Shown here: positions 17,327 to 26,259 of the stretch, piece by piece | How positions within the stretch are numbered: position 1 is the stretch's first letter | Layout: every line of letters begins with the position of its first letter | Source of the DNA: JAFEDN01 sp963697455 | GTDB lineage: Bacteria; Pseudomonadota; Gammaproteobacteria; Coxiellales; Coxiellaceae | Length of the DNA stretch: 64,000 nucleotides | Reading direction: 5' to 3' | Assembly: GCA_963697455.1 (NCBI GenBank) | Contig: CAVOOI010000032.1 | Location: forward strand, 1-64,000 | Position numbers and translations under genes: made by a program | Notes under the pieces: model-generated | Databases searched by the model: none | Told to the model about the DNA's origin: nothing | Seen by the model: the letters and a program-made list of their open reading frames with translations, nothing else

Positions 17327-18592
17327 ATGATATCTATGAATTTATGCAATACCCCCCAGATTCAAGCCGCAGAACCTCGACGCTTCCCTTCCGGAACTCG
17401 GGAAATTTATATTGTTAACCAGCCTGAGCTTCGGCAGGACCTTTTGGCCAAGATTGGCCCCTTAGTAGAAAAGTCGATTGCGAATGGCTATTATCCGGGA
17501 GCGGTTGTACTCGCCGGTCACCGTGGTCAGATCATTTATCGAGGAGTTTTTGGGAATAAGCAGATAACTCCCACGGTTGCGCCTATGCAATTTGATACCG
17601 TTTTCGATGTGGCTTCACTGACTAAAGTGGTAGTGACCACGACCGCCATAATGCAACTGATTGAAAATGGCCAATTAGATTTAGACGCCCATGTTGCTTT
17701 TTATTGGCCGGCCTTTGCTGCAAACGGTAAAGAAAACGTGACAATCCGGGAGTTGTTGACCCATACCTCTGGTTTGCAGGCCATTCTGCCAGCTTGGAAT
17801 GTGCCCCAAGATCAAACTCAACGGTATGTTTCCGGTCTAGAGCAGGTGGAACAAATCGGGCTGATTAATCCGCCTGGAAAAGTGTTCATTTATAGCGATA
17901 TTAATTTTATTGCCTTAGGTTATCTGGTCGAATTAATTTCGGGTGAACGTTTAGATGACTACGCCCGCGTTCACATTTTTCAGCCTCTCAATATGACTTC
18001 AGCTACCTTCTTACCCCCTTTAACTTCTCGAGAGCAAATTGCACCTACTTGTTCCCCAGAATTTCAACAGCCACGCTGGGGACAGGTGAATGATCCCACA
18101 ACCGAACGAATGGGTGGGGTCAGCGGTATAGCAGGATTATTTGCAAATGCGCATGACTTAGGTGTTTTTTTGCAGTGCTTAATAGATGACGGCCGTATTA
18201 ACGGCAACCGCTATTTATTAGGACCTTTGACTATCTTGAAAATGATTACCCCGCAAACACCGCTAGGAATAACGGAACTTCGTGGCTTAGGTTGGGATGT
18301 TGATTCCAGCTTTTCTAACCGTGGCGTGCTGCTGCCGGTGGGGTCATTCGGTCATACCGGGTGGACTGGGACTTCAGTTTGGGCGGACCCGTTCACTCAG
18401 ACGTGGATTGTAATTCTGAGCAGCCGCTCTCATCCTGCGTTAGCACCCAAAAATCAGTTGATTATAGATCGCCGCGCCATTGCCAATATTGTTGCCGGTA
18501 GTTTGCTGGATATTAACGTGCGTAATCTCAATAATACTGGAATTGGTGAACTGAGCTATTTCTACTCCAGGAAAGCCCCGCCAAGTCAATAA
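17327..18592 (+). CDS. Serine hydrolase of the class C beta-lactamase / penicillin-binding protein family
   Basis: A 421-residue beta-lactamase-fold protein with the nucleophile motif SLTK near residue 97, the YSD triad element in VFIYSDINF near 190, and HTGWTG near 345 as the KTG equivalent. Family members include esterases, D,D-peptidases and beta-lactamases, so substrate is unclear. The N terminus is odd: the frame closes with TAA at 17297 and the first 20 residues do not make a normal signal peptide, so export is uncertain or the 5' end has been altered. It is convergent with the DMT transporter with 7 bases between. Confidence 0.82.
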   Translation: MISMNLCNTPQIQAAEPRRFPSGTREIYIVNQPELRQDLLAKIGPLVEKSIANGYYPGAVVLAGHRGQIIYRGVFGNKQITPTVAPMQFDTVFDVASLTKVVVTTTAIMQLIENGQLDLDAHVAFYWPAFAANGKENVTIRELLTHTSGLQAILPAWNVPQDQTQRYVSGLEQVEQIGLINPPGKVFIYSDINFIALGYLVELISGERLDDYARVHIFQPLNMTSATFLPPLTSREQIAPTCSPEFQQPRWGQVNDPTTERMGGVSGIAGLFANAHDLGVFLQCLIDDGRINGNRYLLGPLTILKMITPQTPLGITELRGLGWDVDSSFSNRGVLLPVGSFGHTGWTGTSVWADPFTQTWIVILSSRSHPALAPKNQLIIDRRAIANIVAGSLLDINVRNLNNTGIGELSYFYSRKAPPSQ

Positions 18593-18599
18593 GAGTCAA

Positions 18600-19490
18600 T
18601 CAAGACTTAACTCTGTATGCATAAGCAATAATAGATAGAATGACCAGGCCCATGCCGGCAAGATCATATCCGGTAATGGTTTCTCCGAGGGCTAGCCAGG
18701 CGATAATAATGGTGGCGATGGGCATAATTGCGGTGGCTAGCGACGCCAGGGCCGAATCCACTTTATCTGCACCTAAATACCAGAACACATAAAAAAGACC
18801 CGAGGCGAGGCTAATCATGATTAAAATCATAAGCTGAAATTCAGAAAAATGTAATGATTGCCAGTTTACCTGCCACAGCATAATAGGAATTAAAATCGCT
18901 GCGTTAATGGCGTTAATAGTGGCCGACATGAGGAAAACGGGTAATCGGTTGCCTTGGAATTTTGTTAAAACATAATAAGTAGATTCAGGGAGTAAGGCGA
19001 TCAAAACCAATAGGCTGCCTAACCAATATGCATGCGTATTGCTGACGCTTTTATGAATACTGATCACGCACAGGCCCAGAGTGGCAAAACCAATACAAAT
19101 ACATTTTTTGAGGGTAAGAGGTTCTTTCAGCACCAGCCAACAGGCAATCAGGATCAGCGCCGGCAGAGTACTGGTAATAATGCCGGCAGTTTGTGCATCG
19201 GTGTAACGCAATCCCAAGACCATAAAGAAATTAAATAATGTACCGGCGCAAATAGCTTGAACAATGATGAGCAGCCAATCTTTTTTATTAATTTTTTTAA
19301 AATGTTGAGCCAAGCTAGTTCGGCGATTTTTTGTTAACCAATGGATTGGCAGTAAGAAAATAGTCGCCAAAAGGAAACGGCAGGTGATTAGAAATAAAAT
19401 CGGCGTTGTTGAAATTAAAAACTTAGAACCCACGATATTAATGGCGACCATGAGTTGAGCTAAAATCAACAAACCATAAGCCAGTGTCAT
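18600..19490 (-). CDS. EamA/DMT family transporter
   Basis: A 296-residue membrane protein with about ten hydrophobic helices, arranged as two five-helix EamA repeats. Typical features are RFLLATIFLLPIHW in the first repeat and ASLATAIMPIATIIIAWLALGE in the second. DMT family members export amino acids, nucleotides or other metabolites; the substrate cannot be read. The start overlaps the stop of the upstream methyltransferase by 4 bases, so they form one minus-strand unit. Confidence 0.87.
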   Translation of the reverse strand: MTLAYGLLILAQLMVAINIVGSKFLISTTPILFLITCRFLLATIFLLPIHWLTKNRRTSLAQHFKKINKKDWLLIIVQAICAGTLFNFFMVLGLRYTDAQTAGIITSTLPALILIACWLVLKEPLTLKKCICIGFATLGLCVISIHKSVSNTHAYWLGSLLVLIALLPESTYYVLTKFQGNRLPVFLMSATINAINAAILIPIMLWQVNWQSLHFSEFQLMILIMISLASGLFYVFWYLGADKVDSALASLATAIMPIATIIIAWLALGETITGYDLAGMGLVILSIIAYAYRVKS

Positions 19491-20188
19491 TTTTTTATAG
19501 CCCGAACGAATAAAAACCAGGGTTGAGTGGTGATGAGTTGGTATAAATGGGGATCTTGCTGGAGACCATCTTGCGGCAGCGGTTCGATCATTCTTTCGAT
19601 CAAAAAACCCGCGTGATATAGCGACTCGGTTAAGTCATGCAAGGTATGATGATAAAATTGGACATGAACATTTAAAGACGGCCAATAATCTTGTACCACT
19701 TGCTGAGTAAAATAATTGTTAAGTTTGAAAATTTGAAACTCACTGTGAGGCTGGTGAGTGGAGAAGATAAATAAACCGTTGGGTTTGAGTATGCGTGCTA
19801 ATTCTTGCATTAACGCCGACCAATCTTGAATATAGTGAATCATTAACGGGGCAATGATGAGATCAAAAGTATTTGCCGCGAGAAAATCCAGCGGTTTTTC
19901 CAAATCGGCTTGAATCACTCGGCCTTGCCCTTTAAGCCGCTTCTCGGTTAATTCCACCATGCGTGCACTGACATCTATAGCGGTAATCTGGCTACCTGCC
20001 TTAATCAGTTGTTCGGCATACCATCCTGAGCCGCAACCTATATCCAAGATTTGCAGATCTTTTAATTGTTTAGGCAACAGCGACCAAGTGCCTGGCCGTT
20101 CATAATAGATATGGATAGGTTTGTTATCCACCACCGCCGCATAAACATCGGCCATGTGGTCATAATTGCCAATAGGATCATCTTTCAT
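19487..20188 (-). CDS. Class I SAM-dependent methyltransferase
   Basis: This 233-residue protein has the Rossmann-fold motif I LDIGCGSGWYAEQL near residue 50, then ITAIDVSARMVE and the motif IV-like FDLIIAPLMIHYI near 110. The C-terminal part (QPHSEFQIF and PLPQDGLQQDPHLYQ) is in the style of UbiE/TehB-like small-molecule methyltransferases. The substrate is unknown. It is translationally coupled to the DMT exporter, suggesting that the exporter may handle the methylated product, though this is inference. Confidence 0.85.
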   Translation of the reverse strand: MKDDPIGNYDHMADVYAAVVDNKPIHIYYERPGTWSLLPKQLKDLQILDIGCGSGWYAEQLIKAGSQITAIDVSARMVELTEKRLKGQGRVIQADLEKPLDFLAANTFDLIIAPLMIHYIQDWSALMQELARILKPNGLFIFSTHQPHSEFQIFKLNNYFTQQVVQDYWPSLNVHVQFYHHTLHDLTESLYHAGFLIERMIEPLPQDGLQQDPHLYQLITTQPWFLFVRAIKK

Positions 20189-20253
20189 GCGAAAAGTATA
20201 ACAAGAAAATTCGCAGATTGTCTTTAGCCCAATGGTGGGAGAGACTTTACTGC

Positions 20254-20282
20254 TTGCGAAGGTGTCGTATGTTTGCTATAAT
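20254..20282 (+). promoter_or_regulatory. Sigma70-type promoter for the AbiE-like pair
   Basis: The -35 box TTGCGA and the -10 box TATAAT are separated by exactly 17 bases. The ATG of the antitoxin gene at 20302 follows about 20 bases after the -10, so the leader is short. A GGTGAT stretch before the ATG can serve as ribosome binding site. Confidence 0.65.
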
Positions 20283-20301
20283 TTATACATTAAGGTGATA
20301 T

Positions 20302-20712
20302 ATGACTAAACAATCTCTAAAATCAAAAATCGAAGCCAGAATTTGCCAATCTAGGCAAAATGTTTTTATGCGTCGTGATTTTGCTGCTTTTGGTGGATAT
20401 GATCAAGTAGGGCGGGCATTATTAGGTTTAGTAAAAAAAGGTTTCCTCATGAAAATTGGCTATGGTCTATATGCCAAGGCACGCTTAAACTCTTTAACTA
20501 ATAAACCTATGTTAGCCGCAACAGGTGGTTTTAATCAGGTAGCAAAAGAAGCATTAGACCGTATGAATGTGAAGTGGGAGCCTAGTAAAGCATTTAAAGA
20601 GTATCAAAAAGGTTCTACGCAATTACCCATCAACGCTTCAGTGGTTATTTATAGCCGGTTTAATAGAAAAATTGGAGCTAATCGTTTTAGTTTGAGGGTT
20701 TCTAAAGGATGA
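20302..20712 (+). CDS. DUF6088/AbiEi-like antitoxin
   Basis: A 136-residue protein with an N-terminal winged-helix segment (FMRRDFAAFGGYDQVGRALLGLVKKGFLMKIGYGLYAK), the hallmark of AbiEi-type type IV antitoxins and the DUF6088 group. It directly precedes, and overlaps by 4 bases, a nucleotidyltransferase toxin gene. In characterised systems AbiEi binds inverted repeats in its own promoter and represses the operon. The basic C terminus (RFNRKIGANRFSLRVSKG) is consistent with nucleic acid binding. Confidence 0.82.
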   Translation: MTKQSLKSKIEARICQSRQNVFMRRDFAAFGGYDQVGRALLGLVKKGFLMKIGYGLYAKARLNSLTNKPMLAATGGFNQVAKEALDRMNVKWEPSKAFKEYQKGSTQLPINASVVIYSRFNRKIGANRFSLRVSKG

Positions 20713-21650
20713 AAATAACTGAAACGGAACTTCTCGAAGTGGCGGATACTTTTGGAATATCGCATCCCGCAATCGTTGAAAAAGATTATTATGTAGTACA
20801 GCTTTTGAAAATTCTTGAAACTGTTAAAGTTCCTGGCTATCAATTAGTTTTTTCCGGTGGTACCTGCTTAGAGAAAGTTCATAAAATAATTTTTCGGATG
20901 TCGGAAGATGTTGATATCAAGTTAGTAGAAGGAATCGAAGTTGCAAATCTCAGTAGAACTAAGAAAAGGGGCTTATTAAAAGACGCTTATCAGCATGTGC
21001 TAACAAGTATAGGAAAAAGTGAAATTTTTAGACTTAACTCAGATCCATCAATAAGAAATGAGTATCATTTTCAGCAGATTTCATTGCAATATCCCAACAG
21101 TTATAATGATTTTGAAGCGTTAAGGCCAGAAATCAGACTAGAATTAGTAGTTTCAACCTTATTTCGGCCTGCTATTTCTAATGAAATTAAATCCTTTTAT
21201 GCCGATGCTAAAAAATTAAATAGTGAGGTTTTGGGTCTTCCCTGTACGGATTTGGAATCTATTGTTTCTGAAAAAATGATTTCTATTTTAAGGCGAACAG
21301 CGGCATTTAATCGAGATAATAATAGAGAAGATGACCCTACACTTATTCGACATATTTATGATATTCATCTGGCCTTAGAGAATAACTGCAATATCAGTTT
21401 GGTACACCAATTGGTTGAAAAAGTTATAGAAATAGATCGTCAGCAATTTGGTAAGCAGCACCCGAACTTTTTTGATGCTCCTAAAGCTGAACTTAAGCAT
21501 GGCCTATCTTTGTTGAGTACAGGGTCACTGCATAAGAAAAGGTATAGAGAGTTTATAGGCCCATTAGTGTATCACCCATCACCACCGGAGTGGGAAACCG
21601 CTTTATATAGCCTAGAAAAGCTGGCTAAGCCATTTTTATCAGGTTTTTAA
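20709..21650 (+). CDS. AbiEii/AbiGii-type nucleotidyltransferase toxin
   Basis: A 313-residue protein of the AbiEii nucleotidyltransferase family. It has FSGGTCLEKVHKI near residue 45 (the GG-S/T motif I), MSEDVDIKL near 64 with the two catalytic Asp, and the later EKMISILRRTAAF segment with its Lys. AbiEii toxins transfer nucleotides to tRNA or other targets and act in phage defence and plasmid maintenance. With the preceding antitoxin it makes a type IV toxin-antitoxin module. The module lies just before a tRNA-like remnant in an AT-rich region, consistent with horizontal acquisition. Confidence 0.87.
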   Translation: MKITETELLEVADTFGISHPAIVEKDYYVVQLLKILETVKVPGYQLVFSGGTCLEKVHKIIFRMSEDVDIKLVEGIEVANLSRTKKRGLLKDAYQHVLTSIGKSEIFRLNSDPSIRNEYHFQQISLQYPNSYNDFEALRPEIRLELVVSTLFRPAISNEIKSFYADAKKLNSEVLGLPCTDLESIVSEKMISILRRTAAFNRDNNREDDPTLIRHIYDIHLALENNCNISLVHQLVEKVIEIDRQQFGKQHPNFFDAPKAELKHGLSLLSTGSLHKKRYREFIGPLVYHPSPPEWETALYSLEKLAKPFLSGF

Positions 21651-21697
21651 TTGAAAGGAGAATATTTAAGCTAACAGCAGTGTTAGGGATTACAGGT

Positions 21698-21721
21698 GAG
21701 GGTTCAATTCCTTCGACGCTA
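21698..21721 (+). other. tRNA-like 3' remnant (T-arm plus acceptor strand), candidate attachment site
   Basis: GAGGG, the seven-base loop TTCAATT and CCTTC form a proper five-pair T-arm, followed by a seven-base GACGCTA that could be the 3' acceptor strand. I see no matching 5' half or anticodon arm just upstream, so it is a fragment rather than a gene. Such 3' tRNA pieces are left by integrases at att sites. The rest of 21651-22232 holds a 26-codon frame at 21803-21880 behind GGGAG (not convincing), a low-complexity AT-rich stretch, and repeat A copy 1. Confidence 0.35.
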
Positions 21722-21960
21722 TTAATTTATGAGTTATTATTTTTAATTTTATTAATATTTGATGTTTTGTTGTATAGATGTGAAAACAAAAGGGAGTTAA
21801 TTATGATGATAAAATTAGTAATTAAGAAAATTATGTGTATTTTGGAAGTCAGTAGCGTTGCTGGGCGCCTGTTAGCCTAAATATTCTCTATATTCAATTT
21901 TGTAAAAATATTAAGATTGATCTATACAAAAAAGTTGACACCGGTCCAGGCTTATTATGT

Positions 21961-22160
21961 AGCACATAGCCGAATTCGGCCGCATTCGCCAGCGAAACTT
22001 TGCAACGGGTGGCGTGGGCGGTTTTTCGCACGGAATGGAGCTTCAGGAGCGCCAGCGAGTGAAGCGGAATGAGTACGGAAAACCGCCCACGCCAGGACCC
22101 GTTTTTTCAAAACCCGCGAGCAGGCGAATGTCGCCGAATTCGGCGGAGTGGGTTTACGTT
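21961..22160. repeat. Dispersed structured repeat family A, copy 1
   Basis: A nested palindromic element of about 200 bp. From outside in: CCGAATTCGG and GCCGAATTCGGC, CATTCGCC and GGCGAATG, AACGGGT and ACCCGTT, then arms at 22011-22028 (GGCGTGGGCGGTTTTTCG) and 22076-22093, which pair at 17 of 18 positions. A conserved core of about 45 bases with GGAATGGAGCTTC and GAAGCGGAATGAG lies inside. Two more copies are at 49145-49377 (inverted) and 49441-49640. It carries no gene. Confidence 0.85.
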
Positions 22161-22232
22161 CCGTATGTTCAGTTTTAATGAGAATTACTATACAATACTC
22201 TGTTAATTTAATTTGCGGGGACAGTATTAGAT

Positions 22233-22877
22233 ATGCAAAATTATAAAACGGCTTTTATTGAATTTTTATACCAAAATCGCGCATTGTTATTTGGTAATTT
22301 TACCCTTAAATCCGGCCGGCAGAGTCCCTATTTTTTTAACATGGGATTGTTTAACACTGGCACGAGCCTGCTGCATTTAGGTGAATTTTATGCAGCCGCC
22401 TTACATGAATGTGGATTTGAATATGATCTTTTATTTGGCCCCGCTTATAAAGGAATTCCGTTAGTAACCGCTACCACCATTGGGCTTGCTACTAAATACC
22501 GCCAAGAGGTAGCTTACAGTTTCAATCGTAAAGAAAAGAAAACCCATGGCGACCAGGGTATGTTTGTCGGTGCGCCGATGTGTGGCAATGTCGTAATGGT
22601 GGATGATGTCATTACCGCCGGTACTACGGTGCGTGAAACTTTGAATATGATGGCCTCTTTACCCGTAAAGTTAACCGGTATCTTGATAGCTTTCGACCGT
22701 CAGGAACGAGGGCAGGGAGAACGCTCCGCGATCCAAGAAGTGATCCACGAGTATCATATACCCGTACACAGTATTATTAATCTGCAAGATGTGTTGAAGT
22801 ACATGCACCAGCATCATGAGTTGCAAATGCATATCCCGGCTGTCGAAGCTTATCATGCTGAATATGGCGCAATGTGA
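22233..22877 (+). CDS. pyrE: Orotate phosphoribosyltransferase
   Basis: PyrE converts orotate and PRPP to OMP in pyrimidine synthesis. The 214-residue protein shows TLKSGRQSPYFFNMG near residue 23, FGPAYKGIPL near 69, YSFNRKEKKTHGDQG near 96 with the catalytic Lys residues, and the PRPP loop VMVDDVITAGTT near 119. Length is standard for the bacterial homodimer. It stands directly downstream of repeat A copy 1 and about 70 bases before hflX. Confidence 0.97.
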   Translation: MQNYKTAFIEFLYQNRALLFGNFTLKSGRQSPYFFNMGLFNTGTSLLHLGEFYAAALHECGFEYDLLFGPAYKGIPLVTATTIGLATKYRQEVAYSFNRKEKKTHGDQGMFVGAPMCGNVVMVDDVITAGTTVRETLNMMASLPVKLTGILIAFDRQERGQGERSAIQEVIHEYHIPVHSIINLQDVLKYMHQHHELQMHIPAVEAYHAEYGAM

Positions 22878-22946
22878 GGATGATACCTGAAAATTGCTAA
22901 AGAACATTTTATCGATAGGCATCGTGGTGGTGAGCGCGCGATACTC

Positions 22947-24164
22947 GTGCATATGGAAATGAATCAAGCCGCTTTTGCGGAAGATTTAGCCGAGTTCCAA
23001 GCGTTGGCGGATGCCGCGGGTGTAAAAACCCTGTTAGTCATTACCGGCAAACTGGCTCATGCCAATGCGAAATTTTTTGTAGGCACTGGCAAAGCGCAGG
23101 AAATTGCAGACCAAGTAGGCCTGTTGGAAGCGGAAGTAGTCCTTATCAATCACCCGCTCAGCGCAGCCCAGGGACGAAATTTGGAGAAGATGTGCGGGTG
23201 CAGAGTCCTGGATCGCACCGAATTAATTTTGGATATTTTTGCTCAGCGTGCGCGAACTTTTGAAGGTAAATTACAAGTCGAATTGGCCCAATTACAACAT
23301 TTAAGCTCTCGATTAGTGCGGGGCTGGACGCATTTGGAAAGACAAAAGGGCGGCATTGGTTTGCGCGGCCCGGGTGAAACTCAATTAGAGACCGACCGTC
23401 GTTTAGTCAGCGGTAAGATCCAAACTATTAAAAAGCGTTTGCTGAAAGTACTCAGTCAACGGCAGCAGAGCAGGCGAGGCCGGCAACGTGCGGCTATTCC
23501 TGCAGTATCGCTGGTGGGTTACACCAATGCTGGAAAATCGACATTATTTAATCTACTGACGGGTGGTAAGGTTTACGTAGCCAATAAATTGTTTGCAACC
23601 TTGGACCCCACACACCGGCAAATTCAACTACCGCCGATCGGTACGGTGATTGTTGCCGACACGGTGGGTTTTATTCGAGATTTGCCTCATGATTTAATCG
23701 CCGCTTTTCGCGCTACATTGGAAGAAACTCAACAAGCTGATTTGCTACTGCATGTAATCGATTCGAGCCAACCTCAATATTTGCAATGCATTGCTGACGT
23801 GGAAAAAGTTCTCCACGAGATTGAAGCCGATCAGGTCCCGTGTTTGCGCGTCTATAACAAAATTGATTGCCGTCCCGGTTTGGCCGCGCGGATGACCCGC
23901 AATGCCGATGGGCGCATTACTGAGGTGTGGATGTCAGCACAAACCGGCGCGGGATTGGAATTATTGCAGGAAGCTTTGCGTGAATTATTACCGGGAGAAA
24001 TCATTAACCCGCAAGTGATTTTAAAACCGGAGCAAGCCAAGCTGAGAGCAGTTTTATACAATTTGGGTGCAGTGCAATCTGAACAAATTGATGAAGAAGG
24101 TAATTACCAACTACAGCTTAGAATTCAGCGTGCTGACTACCTCCATTTATTTGCAGATGAATGA
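22947..24164 (+). CDS. hflX: Ribosome-associated GTPase HflX
   Basis: The 405-residue protein has the HflX-specific N-terminal glycine-rich region GGIGLRGPGETQLETDRR near residue 143 and the G domain motifs GYTNAGKSTLFN near 191, DTVGFIRDLPH near 236 and YNKID near 304. HflX splits stalled 70S ribosomes. The usual N terminus reads on in frame upstream of the first standard start (GTG at 22947): IDRHRGGERAILVH matches the family but has no ATG, GTG or TTG before the in-frame TGA at 22881. The true start may be a rare codon (CTG 22887 or ATT 22893), or the 5' end is altered. Confidence 0.92.
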   Translation: MHMEMNQAAFAEDLAEFQALADAAGVKTLLVITGKLAHANAKFFVGTGKAQEIADQVGLLEAEVVLINHPLSAAQGRNLEKMCGCRVLDRTELILDIFAQRARTFEGKLQVELAQLQHLSSRLVRGWTHLERQKGGIGLRGPGETQLETDRRLVSGKIQTIKKRLLKVLSQRQQSRRGRQRAAIPAVSLVGYTNAGKSTLFNLLTGGKVYVANKLFATLDPTHRQIQLPPIGTVIVADTVGFIRDLPHDLIAAFRATLEETQQADLLLHVIDSSQPQYLQCIADVEKVLHEIEADQVPCLRVYNKIDCRPGLAARMTRNADGRITEVWMSAQTGAGLELLQEALRELLPGEIINPQVILKPEQAKLRAVLYNLGAVQSEQIDEEGNYQLQLRIQRADYLHLFADE

Positions 24165-24203
24165 CTATTTGGATAGAATATCGACGGCAACCCGGGAGAT
24201 GAA

Positions 24204-25218
24204 ATGCCATTAAACAGTACGCAACGAAATAACACAGGAAAAGATCCCTGGCGCAGTGGCCATGAAGGGGGACCGCCGGATTTAGCGCACCTGTTTAAAA
24301 AAATTTTTGGCAAAGAGGGCGGTGGCCTCTCGCTAAAACCAAGCCGGATAGTTGGGATAGGTATTCTGATTGTCTTGGTTATCTGGTTCCTCTCTGGAAT
24401 TTTTGTAGTCTCACCCGCAGAACAATCGGTTATTTTGCGATTTGGAAAATATGAACGTACAGTCGGCCCAGGGCCACACTGGATCCCCGCCTTATTTGAG
24501 CGGCATTACAGTGTCAATATTCAAAGAGTCGACAGTTTCCCATATGAATCGGATATGCTCACTCAAGATGGCAACATTGTTTCAGTTAAAATCCAAGTGC
24601 AATACCGCATTGCCGATTTGAAAAACTACTTATTTAGCGTGGTGGCGCCGGTCGCTACTTTACAACAAGCGGCTTCCAGTTCGTTGCGGCAGGTGGTTGG
24701 ACAAATGAATTTAGATCCTATCCTCACCAACGGCCGTGAAGAATTAGCCCAAAAGGTGATGAATTTATTGCAGCAAACTTTATCCGATTATCATAGCGGC
24801 ATCGAAGTTCGGGAAGTACTTTACAGTCATCCAGACCGCCTGAAGCAGTCACCGCCGCTTTTGACGATGTAATCAAAGCAACTGAAGACGAAAAACGTTA
24901 TATTAACCAAGCGGAAGCCTACGCAAAAAAACGAGTATTAATCGCACAGGGTGCAGCGGCCGTGATGGCTCAAGAGGCGGATGCATACCAATACTCAGTA
25001 TGGCGCAGGCCACCGGTGCTACCGCGAGATATTTGGCGTTATTAAAACCTTATCAACAAGCGCCTGCGGTTACCCGTCGAGCGCTTATACTGGATACCAT
25101 GACTAACGTGTTAAAAAATACTCACAATATTGTAGTGGATAGCGGGGGCAATAACGTGCTATATTTGCCGTTGGACCAATTCCTGCAAAGCTCACCCGGA
25201 AGACGCAAAATCAGTTAA
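24204..25218 (+). pseudogene. hflK: HflK, membrane protease modulator, frame-broken
   Basis: The N-terminal frame (24204-24872) has the HflK features: a Gly/Asp-rich leader, one membrane helix (IVGIGILIVLVIWFLSGIFVV) and the SPHF/band-7 domain from SPAEQSVILRFGKYERT. Around 24830 the frame shifts into PPEAVTAAFDDVIKATEDEK, and around 24990 again into MAQATGATARYLALLKPYQ, then YLPLDQFLQ. The tail after this is Pro/Thr-rich in an alternative frame to 25325. HflK pairs with HflC to control the FtsH protease in the inner membrane. The order hflX-hflK-hflC-purA is the usual gammaproteobacterial one. Confidence 0.85.
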
Positions 25219-25352
25219 CCAGCTCGGTACTGACGCCAGTGTCATCTTCAGCGCCGACCATGACACCACTTCGGCAAACTCAGCTGATTCAGACGCCGGC
25301 TGGCAACTTAAGTCGGGCGCCCTAGTTATCCGCTTGATGAAGGAGATAACCG

Positions 25353-26245
25353 ATGAATCCTAAAACAATCGGGGGTGTGATCGTTGGGTTAATTATTTTA
25401 ATTCTGTTGTTTTCATCCTTTTTTACTGTCAATCAGGGAGAAACCGCGTTAACTTTGCGTTTAGGCAGTATTGAAAAAGATGCGCAAGGCCTTCCTAAAA
25501 TTTACGGTCCAGGCTTTGCATTTTAAAACGCCATTTATTGTCAATGTGCGAAAATTTGATACGCGTTTACAGGATTTAGAAGATAAGTCACCGCGGATTC
25601 TAACTCAAGAACAGAAATATTTATTTGTTGATTATTATGCAAAATGGCGGATTAAAGATTTGGAGCTTTATTATACGCGCACCGGTGGTTATGCCGATAA
25701 TGCTAAACAATTATTAACCCAAAAAATTAATGATTCGTTGCGGGCTGAGTTTGGTAAAAGAAATCTACAAGAGGTGGTCGCCGATCAGCGTTCGGATATT
25801 ATGGGATTTCTGCAGGGCCTCCGCCAATACCGTGGCTGAAGGTTTAGGGTTGGAGATCGTTGACGTGCGGATTAAAAGTATTGACTTAATGCCGGAAGTG
25901 CAAGATTCCGTGTTTAGAAGCATGAGCACCAAACGCGAACAGGACGCGACCAGCTACCGTTCAAGTGGAGTGGCCCAGGCCGAACGGTTGCGTGCAGAAG
26001 CAGATACCACCGCAGTTAAAATGATTGCCGACGCCAACCGGGCATCTTCGCAGTTGCGCGCAAAAGGCGACGAGGAAGCCGCTGATATTTATACCGCAGC
26101 TTATCAAAAAGATCCGGAATTTTATGCGTTATTCCGTAGCTTGCAATCTTATCGTGAAGTGTTCAGTAATAACCGGGCGATTATGGTGTTAAAGCCGGAT
26201 AGTCAATATTTTAAATATTTCCAACAAGCGAAGTCAGAGAAATAA
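25353..26245 (+). pseudogene. hflC: HflC, membrane protease modulator, frame-broken
   Basis: Starts at the ATG at 25353 behind AAGGAG with a membrane anchor (GGVIVGLIILILLFSSFFTVNQGE). The frame breaks near 25525, where GCATTTTAAAACG has one T too many for GFAFKTPF, and again between about 25800 and 25835, before NTVAEGLGLEIVDVRIKSID. The remainder runs intact to 26245 with the usual ERLRAEADTTAVKMIADANR coiled region and YFKYFQQAKSEK end. Together with HflK it would form the FtsH-regulating complex. The first break sits in a homopolymer and may be a sequencing error. Confidence 0.85.
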
Positions 26246-26259
26246 ATACGGTAGTGATT

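Noticed and set aside
21680..21880. 66-codon open frame and a nested 26-codon frame at 21803 with GGGAG
   Set aside because: AT-rich, low-complexity translation overlapping the tRNA-like remnant, with no recognisable family. The short frame has a ribosome binding site but nothing else to support it.
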